Origin: Sinonovacula constricta
Taxonomy: Eukaryota > Mollusca > Bivalvia > Cardiida > Solecurtidae
DNA: 64,000 nt
Direction of reading: 5' to 3'
Assembly: GCA_007844125.1 (NCBI GenBank)
Contig: CM017572.1
Coordinates: 35,431,203 to 35,495,202 of the forward strand
Below, piece by piece: positions 33,849 through 45,445 of this stretch (within the stretch, counting starts at the first letter, position 1; every line of letters begins with the position of its first letter). The notes beneath the pieces were generated by a model. That model did no database searches and had not been told where the DNA came from. It worked only from the letters and a program-made list of their open reading frames with translations. The position numbers and the translations under genes were made by a program.

Positions 33849-34915
33849 AGATATGCTCTTGGTGCTGTATTGACTTTATGTAGTATAGCAATATACAGAT
33901 ATGCTCTTGGTGCTGTATTGACTTCATGTAGTATAGCAATATAACAGATATGCTCTTGGTGCTGTATTGACTTCATGTAGTATAGCAATATACAGATATG
34001 CTCTTGGTGCCGTATTGACTTCATGTAGTATAGCAATATACAGATAAGCTCTTGGTGCTGTATTGACTTCATGTAGTATAGCAATATACAGATATGCTCT
34101 TAGTGCTGTATTGACTTCATGTAGTATAGCAATATACAGATATGCTCTTGGTGCTGTATTGACTTCATGTAGTATAGCAATATACAGATATGCTCTTGGT
34201 GCTGTATTGACTTCATGTAGTATAGCAATATACAGATATGCTCTTGGTGCTGTATTGACTTTATGTAGTATAGCAATATAACAGATATGCTCTTGGTGCT
34301 GTATTGACTTCAGTCAGTATAGCAATATACAGATATGCTCTTGGTGCTGTATTGACTTCAGTCAGTATAGCAATATACAGATATGCTCTTGGTGCTGTAT
34401 TGACTTCATGTAGTATAGCAATATACAGATATGCTCTTGGTGCTGTATTGACTTCACTCAGTATAGCAATATACAGATATGCTCTTGGTGCTGTATTGAC
34501 TTCATGTAGTATAGCAATTTACAGATATGCTCTTGGTGCTGTATTGACTTCATGTAGTATAGCAATATACAGATATGCTCTTGGTGCTGTATTGACTTCA
34601 TGTAGTATAGCAATATACAGATATGCTCTTGGTGCTGTATTGACTTCACTCAGTATAGCAATATACAGATATGCTCTTGGTGCTGTATTGACTTCACTCA
34701 GTATAGCAATATACAGATATGCTCTTGGTGCTGTATTGACTTCACTCAGTATAGCAATATACAGATATGCTCTTGGTGCTGTATTGACTTCATGTAGTAT
34801 AGCAATATACAGATATGCTCTTGGTGCTGTATTGACTTTATGTAGTATAGCAATATACAGATATGCTCTTGGTGCGATATCTACTTCAATCAATTTAGCA
34901 ATATACAGATATGCC
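33849..34915. repeat. 48-bp satellite array 3, about 22 units
   Basis: Continuation of array 2 beyond the insertion. It contains three consecutive CACTCAGT-type units (34646-34760) not seen together in arrays 1-2, and ends in degenerate units (GTGCGATATCTACTTCAATC). Confidence 0.95.
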
Positions 34916-35426
34916 ACTATTCTGTGACAGACCTCACTATAATATATAATAGTAATCACCTCTCCACCACATTCGAACATCCTTTTTTTATTACACAAGT
35001 AATTATACTTAATTCACTTATATTTACTTTAACAGGAGCATATTACAATTTTTTTGCTCTTGAAAAGGTCTTTCAATTGGAGCAGAAGAAAAGATAAATG
35101 AGATAGTTGCAGTGAATAATCTCTTTTGCAAGCTGTATCTATCTGTCTTTCTAAGAAAAATTGCTGGGAATTAAAATACCTGGAAGTATGGAGTTTCAAA
35201 AAAGATCTGAGCAAGATTGCTGTTTACTTAAAAGTAATATAAATGTCAAAACATCAGATCAATTAAATGTTGAAAACTTTGTTAAAATTACTAAAAACCT
35301 TAGTTCCCATTAATTATTTCAGTAAATGTAACTTTTCCGCCCCAGCATCCTGTATTGTTAGAAAGACTAGAAGCAAAGAGGCACATGTTTCCGGGTGTTG
35401 ATTATAAGCCTGCTATGCACGAATTG
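34916..35426. other. Unique AT-rich DNA after the satellite
   Basis: No ORF, repeat or RNA feature I can support. Confidence 0.5.
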
Positions 35427-35690
35427 ATCAGGCTCGGGCAAACAGTTTAGATCCAGATTGATTGGCAAGTGCTCCCAATGATCTGTGTGATCAGGCTCGG
35501 GCAACAGTTTATATCCAGATTGATTGGCTAGTGCTCCCAATGATCTGTGTGATCAGGCTCGGGCAACAGTTTATATCCAGATTGATTGGCTAGTGCTCCC
35601 AATGATCTGTGTGATCAGGCTCGGGCAACAGTTTATATCCAGATTGATTGGCTAGTGCTCCCAGGGATGTGTGATCAGGATCTTATCACA
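35427..35690. repeat. Tandem repeat of 62 bp, about 4 units
   Basis: Unit GATCAGGCTCGGGCAACAGT, TTATATCCAGATTGATTGGC, TAGTGCTCCCAATGATCTGT, GT. The last unit is diverged. A SINE-C follows directly. Confidence 0.92.
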
Positions 35691-35697
35691 GTAAATG

Positions 35698-35955
35698 TGG
35701 GGGCGCCCATGGCATAATAGAAGAGTTGCTAATTTGTAACTCCCCTGACTGCTTAGCCTCGCACTGCGTGGGTTTGAGTCCCGGTCCGGGCAAAGGACTT
35801 AATGTGGGAAGGTCTTCCAGCTTACTTGCAGTGCGGCGTTGGTTCTACCCAGACATGTGTCTGGGGTCTTCCTCCACCAAATAGCTGGACGTCGCCATAA
35901 TGATCATAAATGGTCGCTGCGATTTTTTTAAAAAACAAACAAGAAAACAACAACA
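35698..35955 (+). mobile_element. SINE-C copy
   Basis: GGGGGCGCCCATGGCATAAT, GTGGGTTTGAGTCCCGGTCC, AAGGACTTAATGTGGGAAGG, AGACATGTGTCTGGGGTCTT, TAATGATCATAAATGGTCGC and an AAAAAACAAACAAG tail. This is one of the best-preserved members. Bases 35956-36700 hold nothing else I can name. Confidence 0.9.
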
Positions 35956-36699
35956 CAGTAAATGTACAGGGTTTTAAAACATCAATGATTTTGCTGATTT
36001 TCTTTGAAACTGTTTTAAACGTTTTTAAACACATGCATTTTTGTCATATAATTAATATAGCCTAAATTAAACTTGTTTGCAAATAAACCCTTACTTATAT
36101 TGATGCTGCTGAAGATAAAATGAATAATTGTGAATGCTTTTACAAAGGCGTAAAATGGCATATGCATGAGCTAATGGGTAAATAAAATGAAAGGTTTAAG
36201 CCAACACCTAAGGAGTACCGGTTACTTATAGAATCTAGCATGATGTTTCAAGGTACCTGACTAGAGGATGGGTGTTAGCTCATCAGTGAACAGAGATCAT
36301 TGGCCTATAGGTGAATACACCTGACTATATCATATCTATGGAGGGAATCAAGTGTGAAAGGGTGGGGGGATGGGAGGGATAGTTATGGGAGGTATAGACA
36401 GATGTCATGAAATATGGCCTGTTAAAAACAAAGTTTGCTAAGAAATGAAGCACCTAAACAAAGAAAGAAAGGAGATCATGAGATGATATAATGAAGGTTA
36501 GTGGGTTAGTAGACTACCATCATTTGTTGATGTCGGTATTAATGTTATCGTTATGTTTAAGAAAAACACAATGAAATGACAGTTATGGGGTTAAATAGAC
36601 GCCTGTTTGTACCAGTTAGTGTCATATTAGTCCCAATTGTTGTAAAAAAAATAATGTCTACCACAGTCTTTCTCACCTGCAGCATCATAAATACCATCA

Positions 36700-36709
36700 T
36701 GATGATCAA

Positions 36710-36742
<33 letters not shown>

Positions 36743-37056
36743 ATGTTATCATTCACACCTCATTAATCATTATCATTAATCATTATCATGACCAGAATGA
36801 TCATCAACCAAATTATCATCATTGCCAATATCATCATGATGATGATCATCATCATCATTTCCACCACCACCATCCTCCTCCTCATCCTCCCGCTCATCAT
36901 CATCATTATCATCAGCATCATCAACAACACCATCATCAACATCACCATCACCACCACGGCCATCATCATCATCATCATCATAATTATCATCAACATGAAA
37001 ATCAACATCATGATCGTCATCATCATAATCATAATCACCATCATTATCATTATCAT

Positions 37057-37098
<42 letters not shown>

Positions 37099-37100
37099 AT
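36700..37100. repeat. Long imperfect ATC microsatellite
   Basis: About 400 bp of (ATC)n with CAT/CCACCA variants, like that in intron 8. The poly-Ile and poly-Met frames are artefacts. Bases 37101-37479 are otherwise plain. Confidence 0.95.
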
Positions 37101-37494
37101 TAATGTATAGAAAGTGTAGGATTAACCTTTTTGCATTTCAGTTAGCCAAGAATTCCTATAATCTGTTCAAATAATTTCATTTTATAACAATTAAAAATTT
37201 TAGCGGCCAGTGGAGCTGGTTTGAATGTTGAAATTTATAACTAAACTACATATTGCACCCATTTACATTGCTCTAACATGGCATGTGAAGATTGAAATCA
37301 CAAATAAAATTGAAAAGAACAGACTTAAAAGAAAATTTGATTGAAAATTGACATTTTTGTAATAGTTAAGGGTCCATTCAAGATAATGAATGGTTCCATA
37401 GTCAATTGTGAACAGGTCCCATTACCAGACCCTTTCAAAGTAGGTAAAAACAACATTGAAATATCACCAGATTTTATATTATTTTTGTAATGTG

Positions 37495-37765
37495 GCCACA
37501 ATGGCTTAAGTGGTAGAGCGTCGGCTTGCGGATCAGGAGGTCGTGGGTTCAAACCCCGGCCGGGTCAAACCAAAGACTTTAAAGTTGGTTGTAGTGGCTT
37601 CTCTCCTAACGCTCGAGGCTAAGGGAACAGCATTATGCCTGACTTGTCGGTGTCAGTATAATGGACTGGCCGGGTTCAGTCCCTAGGCACCTCATAAGTG
37701 CCCCTATGCTATAATGATAGAAATGTCGCTGCACAGTATCGGCAAAAATGCCCACGAATCAATCC
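37495..37765 (+). mobile_element. SINE-B copy with perfect 15-bp target-site duplication
   Basis: TATTTTTGTAATGTG flanks both sides (37480-37494, 37766-37780). The head is CACAATGGCTTAAGTGGTAG with B box GGTTCAAACCCC, and the end is GAATCAATCC. A perfect duplication suggests a fairly recent insertion. Confidence 0.95.
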
Positions 37766-37867
37766 TATTTTTGTAATGTGAAAATGCTTTTATACATATA
37801 AATGTCTTGGCGGTAAACAGTACAACTGTTGTTTTTTTCCTTCTTTTTAGTATTTACATATCAATTT

Positions 37868-38340
37868 AATGGTGGTACACAACAGTTTGGACCAAATATT
37901 TTTTCTCAAATAACCAAAAAAGTAATTGTTTCCTGAAAAGGTCCTGCAAAATACTTTTCATTAATGCCATACATCTGTGTGAACAGTGAAGCATAACACG
38001 CCGATTGTCATTACAAACACATATTTCCTATCTGAGCCATGCTGCAGAGATAGCTATTGTTAAACTAAGAAAACCGCATGATAACTTACGATTGAGATTT
38101 GCATTATAGCGTCATCCAGGTAGTCCGCGCTGACATCAGTATCTGTTTTTAGCAGAGATCAGTTTGGTGCTTATTTATAGATTTGGAAAGAATGAACATT
38201 TAGAGTTATTTTTTTGCAATGTGTACTGTCTTTTATCTAGGCAATGTTCAAAATCAACTTTACTCAAACTAAAGTATGTGTTTCTGCAGAAGTTATTCAT
38301 AAATTCCCAGAAACTGTGGGAAAATATTGTTCCATGCATT
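37868..38340. mobile_element. Family D inverted-repeat element, copy 1
   Basis: Starts GGTGGTACACAACAGTTTGG and runs through CTATCTGAGCCATGCTGCAG. It shares about 450 bp with 63478-63920. Its interior is inverted relative to 47213 and 50207, as expected for an element with terminal inverted repeats. Confidence 0.65.
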
Positions 38341-38517
38341 TAATATGAGTAAACTGTTGGATACCAACTTTAAATCAGTCCTATAAGAAGTAGAACAATT
38401 TGCATTATCAACTCCATTAACCTCCCACCATGCTGTACTGGGAGTGCTGGTAATGGGAACATTACATGTAACCTGATACATTGGATGGGCATTAGCAGTC
38501 TTCATATAAGAAATCTC

Positions 38518-38605
38518 AAAACACTGGACCTTCAGTCTACCAAACTGGCAATATCTACTGGACCGGACCAAATTTTACTGGACCAGTATGATTTGGGCAT
38601 TTTGT
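38518..38605 (-). repeat. Short dispersed repeat G, copy 2
   Basis: CACTGGACCTTCAGTCTACC, AAACTGGCAATATCTACTGG, ACCGGACCAAATTTTACTGG: the reverse complement of the sequence at 5080-5170. Confidence 0.65.
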
Positions 38606-38639
38606 GACAAAAGGTTGGTACGCTAATTGAGGGGAGGGG

Positions 38640-38862
38640 GATTTGCCGGCATGCCGATACTGTGCTGTGACATTTCTATCATTATAGCACAGGGGCACTT
38701 AAAAGGTGCCCAGGGACTGAACCCGACTGGTCCATTATACTGACATCGACAGTCAGGCGTAATGCCGTCCCCTGAGCCCCGAGCATTAGTAGGGAAGCCA
38801 CTAATCCCAATTTTAAAGTCTTTGGTTTGACCCGGCCGAGGTTTGAACCCCCGAATGGTTGG
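38640..38862 (-). mobile_element. SINE-B copy, head truncated
   Basis: GCCGATACTGTGCTGTGACA through CTTTGGTTTGACCCGGCCG, then the homology stops in the B box. Bases 38863-39815 show no gene or repeat I can support. Confidence 0.82.
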
Positions 38863-39821
38863 GTTCAGTAAAAGGCTGTAAAGCGTTGTTTAGTTTAGTT
38901 TAGTATATTATGTTTTCATAATAATTCAGAATTTTGAAAATGATGTGGCTTAAACTTCTGGTGGACCATCTGTCCATTTAACTTATAAAATTTAATGGAC
39001 CAACAGAGATTTTGGTTGACTCTAGCCACGGCCCATCAGGTTTTGTTGAAGACTGCATTAATGATAGTTATTTGTACCTACCCAGAGATATTACCTGGCA
39101 TGACCTGCTGCTGTCAGATAGATGTATAGATACTGATCTGTGAATTGGATTATTCATACAGTTAACGGGATGCTTGGTTATCTTTGTTCTCTTCTTGGCC
39201 TCAGCTGTTTCAGTAACATACTGCATACCCTTTGTTTGTGTTTCAATTCCACTGTAAGTTTTATGTGAAGCTGAATCTATGTTAGAACTTAGAGGCAAGA
39301 TGTATCATTTGTTTCCACTAAAATTTCACATGTTGATCTCTGATCTCTTGTGCTTTTTTCTTGTTTGTTTTCATCCCGTGATTTGGCCAGCTCTGGTTTC
39401 ACAAAACACATAAGCTCAGTCCCATATTGGATAGGTCGCCAGTCAGTCAGTTAAGTCACATTTTAGTTCTATGGGTAGATATGTAGAGTCAAAGGCCCGT
39501 AATCACCAACCATTCTTAAGCCTAAGTCATGACTTAAGCCCAAGTCACAACTGTCATACCAACAATAATAAGCTTATTTATGAAGTTTCAGTGTGATTTT
39601 AAGCTGAAAGTAACAAAGTTAAAGTGTCATGCAAATATACAGACATGTAGCTAAATACATAATGAAAATATTGTGGTCTGAAATCCATGAGCAATTCTTA
39701 CTTAAGAATAGTTGGTGAATACTGGTCTAACTTGTTTTGAGGCCATGGCTCCTTACTTATAGTTTTAAAACCAAGTCAGAGCTATAATTTCATATAGGAA
39801 GGTGTTCCAACAGGGACGGAT

Positions 39822-39895
39822 CCAGAGGGGTGTTGGGGTGGGTTGGGGTGGTGGGGGAGGGGGGGGGGGGGAGTTGGGGGTTTTGGGGAATGCAT
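39822..39895 (+). repeat. G-rich tract (possible G-quadruplex)
   Basis: Runs of G separated by T or TT, with one run of about 14 G. It follows a GACGGATCCAGAGGGGTG word that is also seen near 53170. It satisfies the G3+N1-7 quadruplex pattern many times. Confidence 0.8.
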
Positions 39896-40514
39896 CAGGC
39901 CAACCAAGTCTGAAGTATGAGGAATCGGTTGTGCAGGGGCCATATTTTTCAGAAATCTTAGTTATTTTGTCTGACTTCAACATATTTTTTAAATTTTTTC
40001 TTTAAATTTGTAAAAATCCTAAGAAAAAGATTTAATGGTTTTATAAATGAAATTTGCAGAACTTTCTTATATATTTAAGAAAATAGTTCAAGATTTAAGA
40101 ATTTTTTCAGTTTATTTCAGAAAAAGTAACTAAAATTCTTCATAAATACGACTCTTGTATCATTTGTTTCAAAATACCGATAATATTGGTGGCTGCTCTG
40201 GTAAGTAAACAAGAGGAGGCTTGGGGTGAACCAGGTCAAGGATTTTTTTGTACACGTAAATACCTTATTGTACCAAGTTAATTTTGCAGCTGGAATAGTT
40301 GTTGTTTTCAGGTACATCTATTCATTTACAACTTTATGCCAAGGAGTTGTCCAAAATTTGATGGCAATTTAAGTATTTTACTCTTCCCAGTTATATTGCA
40401 TTTACAATCAATTCTCCCTAAATATAAGTACCGAGGCCAAGTTCTGATAATTGCTCTGGGTATAGCTGTAGCTAAGATATAGTTGGGATGGAAGCAGGTA
40501 TGGTACTGCTTAGC

Positions 40515-41118
40515 GTGAATTGATCAGGCTTTGGCGTGTACTGAATTGATCCGGATTTAGTGTGAATTGATCACTCTTTGGCATGAATTGATCATGCTTT
40601 GGTGCAAATTGATCATGCTTTGGCATGAAGTGAATAAATCAGGCTTTGGCATGAATTGATCGGGCTTTGGTGTGAATTGATCACTTTTTTGGCATGAATT
40701 GATCATGCTTTGGTGTGAATTGATCATGCTATGGCATGAATTGATCATGCTTTGGTGCAAATTGATCATGCTTTGGCATGAAGTGAATTAATCAGGCTGT
40801 GGCATGAATTGATCTTCTTTGGTGCGAATTCATCACGATTTGGCGTGAATTGAATTGATTAGGCTTTGGCATGAATTAATCATACTTTTGGTGCAAATTG
40901 ATCATGCTTTGGCATGAATTGAAATGATTAGGCTTTGTCATGAATTAATTATACATTGGTGCAAATTGATCATGCTTTGGCATGAATTGAATTGATTAGG
41001 CTTTGGTGTGAATTGATCATACTTTGGTGCAAATTAATTGTGTTTTGGCGTGAATTGAATTGATCATGCCTTGGCATGAATTGATCAGGCTTTGGCATGA
41101 ATTGATCACAGGCTTTGG
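40515..41118. repeat. 21-bp tandem array, about 28 units
   Basis: Unit TTTGGCATGAATTGATCAGGC with variants (GTGCAAATTGATCATGC). Every few units have an added TGAATTGAT. The unit core contains the palindrome TGATCA. The minus-strand frames in it (MINLHQS...) are artefacts. Confidence 0.93.
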
Positions 41119-41639
41119 TGGCAAAAAAAAAACTGCAGTTCAAAATCAGTATTATCACATCTGTCTGATCAGGATCTGCAGCATTTACTAAAGAGTCAAT
41201 CAAAATATATGGTTACTGTATGCATGAAGTTACTAGCAAAAAGAAAAAAGGAGAAAAAATTGGCTTGGGTTATGAATATAGGGTGAGGGGTATGAATTGT
41301 ATAGTAGAAATTGTTTATATTCCTAATGGGAGTACAAATCTACCTGGCTGCTGTTGTATACAGAGTGGGTGCAGACATAGGGATTGGCCAAGGCTTGCTG
41401 GAAGCACCCATTGATACTCATACACCAAACACTGATGTTTATCGGGTATGGTTGTATTGACTGAATGTTTGCTTAGGTAAACAGAGTGTATTCTCATTTT
41501 GAACTAGGCTGCTGGCCAAAGTAACCATAGTTCCATTTTCAGCAAGGTTTACAGAAATGTGTAAAACATCACCAAAATATGCACCCATTGCTATTAACCC
41601 TTTTCTGCATGATTGTATACACTATTCTACGCCTTTACA

Positions 41640-41775
41640 AGCCATTCACAATTAAATGCCATTTTACGCCTTTACAAACCATTCACAATTACCGTACATG
41701 CCATTTTACGCCTTTACAAACCATTCACAATTACCGTACATGCCATTTTACGCCTTTACAAACCATTCACAATCA
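41640..41775. repeat. 42-bp tandem repeat, about 3 units
   Basis: TTTTACGCCTTTACAAACCA, TTCACAATTACCGTACATGC, CA. The first unit is shorter. Flanks 41119-41639 and 41776-42249 show nothing else. Confidence 0.92.
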
Positions 41776-42249
41776 TTAGCAGAATCTGCATGACTAAGGG
41801 TTCATGTGTAGACTGGTTCAGCCTTAAATTTATTATTACAAGTTTGAACATACATTTTTAAAAATTCTTGTATCTCTTTTAAAGAAAAACAATAGTCAGG
41901 TGAACTTTCAAAATTATAGATAAACAATGAATAAAAGGGTTAAATTTTCAAGATTTCCCCCCGAAATGCCTTAAAAGAAGAGTTTTGGACTGGTTTATGG
42001 CTGTTTGAAAACAAGAAGACTTTCATTTGAAAGTTTGAAAAGAGTGCAAAGTCATGTTCATCTGATTGCATTGTGGCCTATTGCCAAATGCATTTCCTGT
42101 GTTATCAGTCTTCAAAATTAACATCCAATAATTACATGCCATTCAGATGAGTAACATTAATTGAAGATTCACTGACATGAGACACATTTTACCTGAAGAT
42201 TGGTTTCAGAAACAACAACATTAAAGTCTTTTTATTTAAAGTTTATACT

Positions 42250-42915
42250 TTTTTATTATATCAATTTACTTACAATGTCTTCACCAGTTTCTATTTTAAC
42301 ATTCATTCTTTGTTGTTCATTACAATCAGTTCCTGTACAATGTCTAAACCCCTTTCCATTTAAACATTCATTCTTTGTTGTACATTACATTTAGCTGCTT
42401 TACAATGTCTTCACCCATTTTCATTTAAAAATGTACTCTTTGTTGTACATTACAGTAGGTTCCTGTACAATGTCTAAACACCTTTCCATTTAAACATTCA
42501 TTCTTCGTTGTACATTACAATCAGTTGCTTTACAATGTCTTCACCCATTTTCATTTAAAAATGTACTCTTTGTTGTACATTAAAATTGGTTCATGCACAA
42601 CATCTAAACGCATTTCCATTCAAAAAAAATTCTTTGTACATTAAAATTGGTTCATGTACAATGTTTCCTCCCATTTCATTTTAAACATTTGTTCTTTGTT
42701 GTACATTACAATCAGTTGTTTTACAATGTCTTCATCCATTTTCATTTAAAAAATGTACTCTTTGTTGTACATTAAAATCGGTTCATGTACAATGTCTCCT
42801 CCCATTTCCAGTTAAACATTTATTCCTTGTTGTACATTACAATCAGTTCCTCTACAATGTCTTCTCCTATTTCCATTTAAACATTTATTCCTTGTTGTAC
42901 ATTACAATCAGTTGC
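42250..42915. repeat. Tandem array of about 62-bp units, about 11 copies
   Basis: Unit TTTGTTGTACATTACAATCA, GTTCCTGTACAATGTCTTCA, CCCATTTCCATTTAAACATT. Two subtypes (TAAACATTCATTC and AAAAATGTACTC) partly alternate. Confidence 0.92.
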
Positions 42916-44388
42916 TGTACAATGTGATCTGCCATGTCCATGTTATCTTCATAATTGCCTTCATACTGATGTCACTCAAATCATACAAACTTGGTATATA
43001 CATGTATTTTCTTTTTAGACAGGAAGAATTATGGAAAAACCCAATTAAAAAAATAATTTACATGTCTGCTCTTAAAGTCAGTACCCATGGGCAATTCGAT
43101 GACTGTGTTCTGATAAACATTAAACACTTTGTGATGTTCTACATATTGTACAAGTGTACATATTGTACATGTATCAATAATAAATTGAACTTGATAAAAT
43201 AAAACTATGTTTCTTGATACATGTAGCTGAAAATTTTTGTTGGGAGTATAAAACATCAATCAAATAGAGAACCGAGCATTGTTTGTCAGTATTTATTTAT
43301 AGACACAACCTTTACAGATAGTGTGATAAACTCAGATAAAATTAAAAAACAAATTCTATGAGGACATACATGTTGTACAATTTGTTGATTCAGGCGCATT
43401 TTTTGGGTTATCATGCGTTGAACTAACCATCAAGGCTTCTTTTAATTTACCGGTGCGAAAGCCCATCTCACCACATTGAATCAATTTTTAAGCTAGATCA
43501 AAATTCCAGACGCAGAATTCATTTAAAATCTAAGCCCCCCCATCACCAAACCTGTACTTCATGCAAATTGTTTACTATTTAATAAAAAAAAATTGCTGAC
43601 TTTAAAAATCCTGTGTATCCATTATCTTGCATCCGGCGTTTTGAACAGGCAGGAGAATTGATTCACTTGGTTATTTGTGATTTTAATATTTTATGATTGA
43701 TATCTTCTTAATATAAACCTAGGAGTGTTGAATATTAATCTTTTCTTTTTTTTTAACTGAAAGATAGTGAAAAGTTACATAACTTAGATGCTTTTTTATG
43801 CCTTAGTGCCCAAATACACAACCTGGTACCCTGGCAGGGGGTAAGTTGATGGAGACTGGCTAAGGAGTGAGTTTCTCAAGCTGTGGTTTTCATACTAATG
43901 ACTGTGCACTGGGATTTTGGAGATAGTTTACACATATGGGGATGATAGTTCATTTTAGAAATTGCAATCAAGACTTTTATCCACTGACAAAGGAAGGGGG
44001 CTATAATTTTTAATTTTGGGGAAAAAAGTGTGATTTCTTAAAGAGAAATGAAAAAAAATGATGTTAAGTTACTTTTTAGGGAAAACAGCATGATTTTAAA
44101 GAAATCTCTGAGGGGAAGACACCTGTAAATTGCTCTCACTAAAGAAGGAAGAAAAGCCCTGGCAACATGTACATTTTGCAAGTCTTTCAAGGAGAATGCA
44201 AAAAGTTTAATGATTTTTTTTTTTTTCATTTGTTTTTTAAATTAAAAGTTCTCTGCATATCTGTTGATTTGTTCGGTAAGAGCTTATTTTGAAAGTAATT
44301 TTTTCTTTTGCATATTGAATCAATCAATCTTTAAGCAGGAATACATTAAAAATAAAATAACTTGTTCTCTATTGTATTCATATCTATT
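42916..44388. other. Gene-poor interval: nothing recognised
   Basis: AT-rich sequence with small ORFs that carry no family signature or splice-site support. Confidence 0.5.
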
Positions 44389-44454
44389 ATAAGCATCTCC
44401 AGATAACTGAAATCCAATAAACATAAACAATATCTGTAATCAATTAACAACAAA

Positions 44455-44742
44455 CTGGACCTAGCAGCGCAATCGGTAGAGCCTCGGCTCCAGGTACGGG
44501 AGGCCCCGGGTTCGATCCCAGGCCGCGACATACCGATGTTGCTAATGCTGAAGCAAATATAAGGGTAGTTCCATGACTGGTTGGCCCGGTGTCAGGATAA
44601 TGTGAGTGGGTGTGGTATCATGCCAGGTGTTCTTGGCATGCTATGCACAGTGAAGGCAGCAGTCCGCAGCACTATATCTGTTTCAAGTGGACACCGTCTC
44701 CAGATAACTGAAATACTGTTGGTGGGACGATAAACGATAACC
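44455..44742 (+). mobile_element. SINE-A, near full length
   Basis: The head CAGCGCAATCGGTAGAGC with CCGGGTTCGATCCCAGG is a good A/B-box pair. The body GTGTGGTATCATGCCAGGTG and the tail TGTTGGTGGGACGATAAACG follow. A tail fragment of the same family lies at 44390-44425. Confidence 0.92.
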
Positions 44743-44804
44743 AATTTACAACAAATGAAATGATAAGGATTTGATCTTTCTAAAGTTTTTTATTTTAATG
44801 TTAT

Positions 44805-44940
44805 AACATCCAGCTGACCTGCAATGGGCTGGTGGTTCTAACCAGACATTTGTTTGGGGACTTCCTCCACCCAGGTAGCTAAAATTCACTTTAATGATCA
44901 TAACAGGTCACTGCAATATATTTAAAAAACAAAACAAAAA
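44805..44940 (+). mobile_element. SINE-C fragment, head missing
   Basis: ACATCCAGCTGACCTGCAAT, AGACATTTGTTTGGGGACTT, TAATGATCATAACAGGTCAC and a CAAAACAAAA tail. Confidence 0.8.
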
Positions 44941-45199
44941 ACTTGCTACTTCATATTATAACCAAGTATCATTTAATTTTTACTTTCACCTGCATAATAT
45001 GTACAGAAATATATATTAACCTGGCATATCATTTCCTTGAAAGTTGGTCCGAGATAAAACACTTTTTCTGCTGTGTGCCAGATACCTGTAATCAGGTTAT
45101 AACTCAATTTGGAGATAAGCACCTAATCTGCAGGCAAGATACGACTTCTGTATTTAGCTGTACTGGTACTTTCTCTTTATCTTCTATAAAGATAATGTT

Positions 45200-45445
45200 G
45201 TTGGTTTTGTTTTTGAAATAAATCACAGCGACCAGTTATGATCATTATTGCGACATCCGGCTATTTTGGTGGAAGAAGACCCCAAACATATGTTTGAGTA
45301 GAACCACCGGCGCACCGCAGGTCAGCTGGAAGACCTTCCCACATTAAGTCCTTGGCCATGATTGGGACTCGAACCAATGCGGTAGGAGGCTAAGTGGTCA
45401 GAGGAGTTACAAGTCGGCGAATCTACCTATAAAATAGTGGTATGG
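45200..45445 (-). mobile_element. SINE-C copy
   Basis: The plus strand shows the reversed tail and body (GCGACCAGTTATGATCATTA, CCCCAAACATATGTTTGAGT, AGTCCTTGGCC) and the head near 45440. Confidence 0.85.

Noticed and set aside
24931..34998. Long open frames of 120-330 codons in the 48-bp satellite (CSIAIYRYALGAVLTS and minus-strand repeats)
   Set aside because: They arise because the period is divisible by 3. Several frames on both strands are open at once, and single-base indels break them. There is no start context, domain or splice support.
40557..41203. Repetitive minus-strand peptide MINLHQSMINSCH
   Set aside because: Translation of the 21-bp array, another multiple of three.
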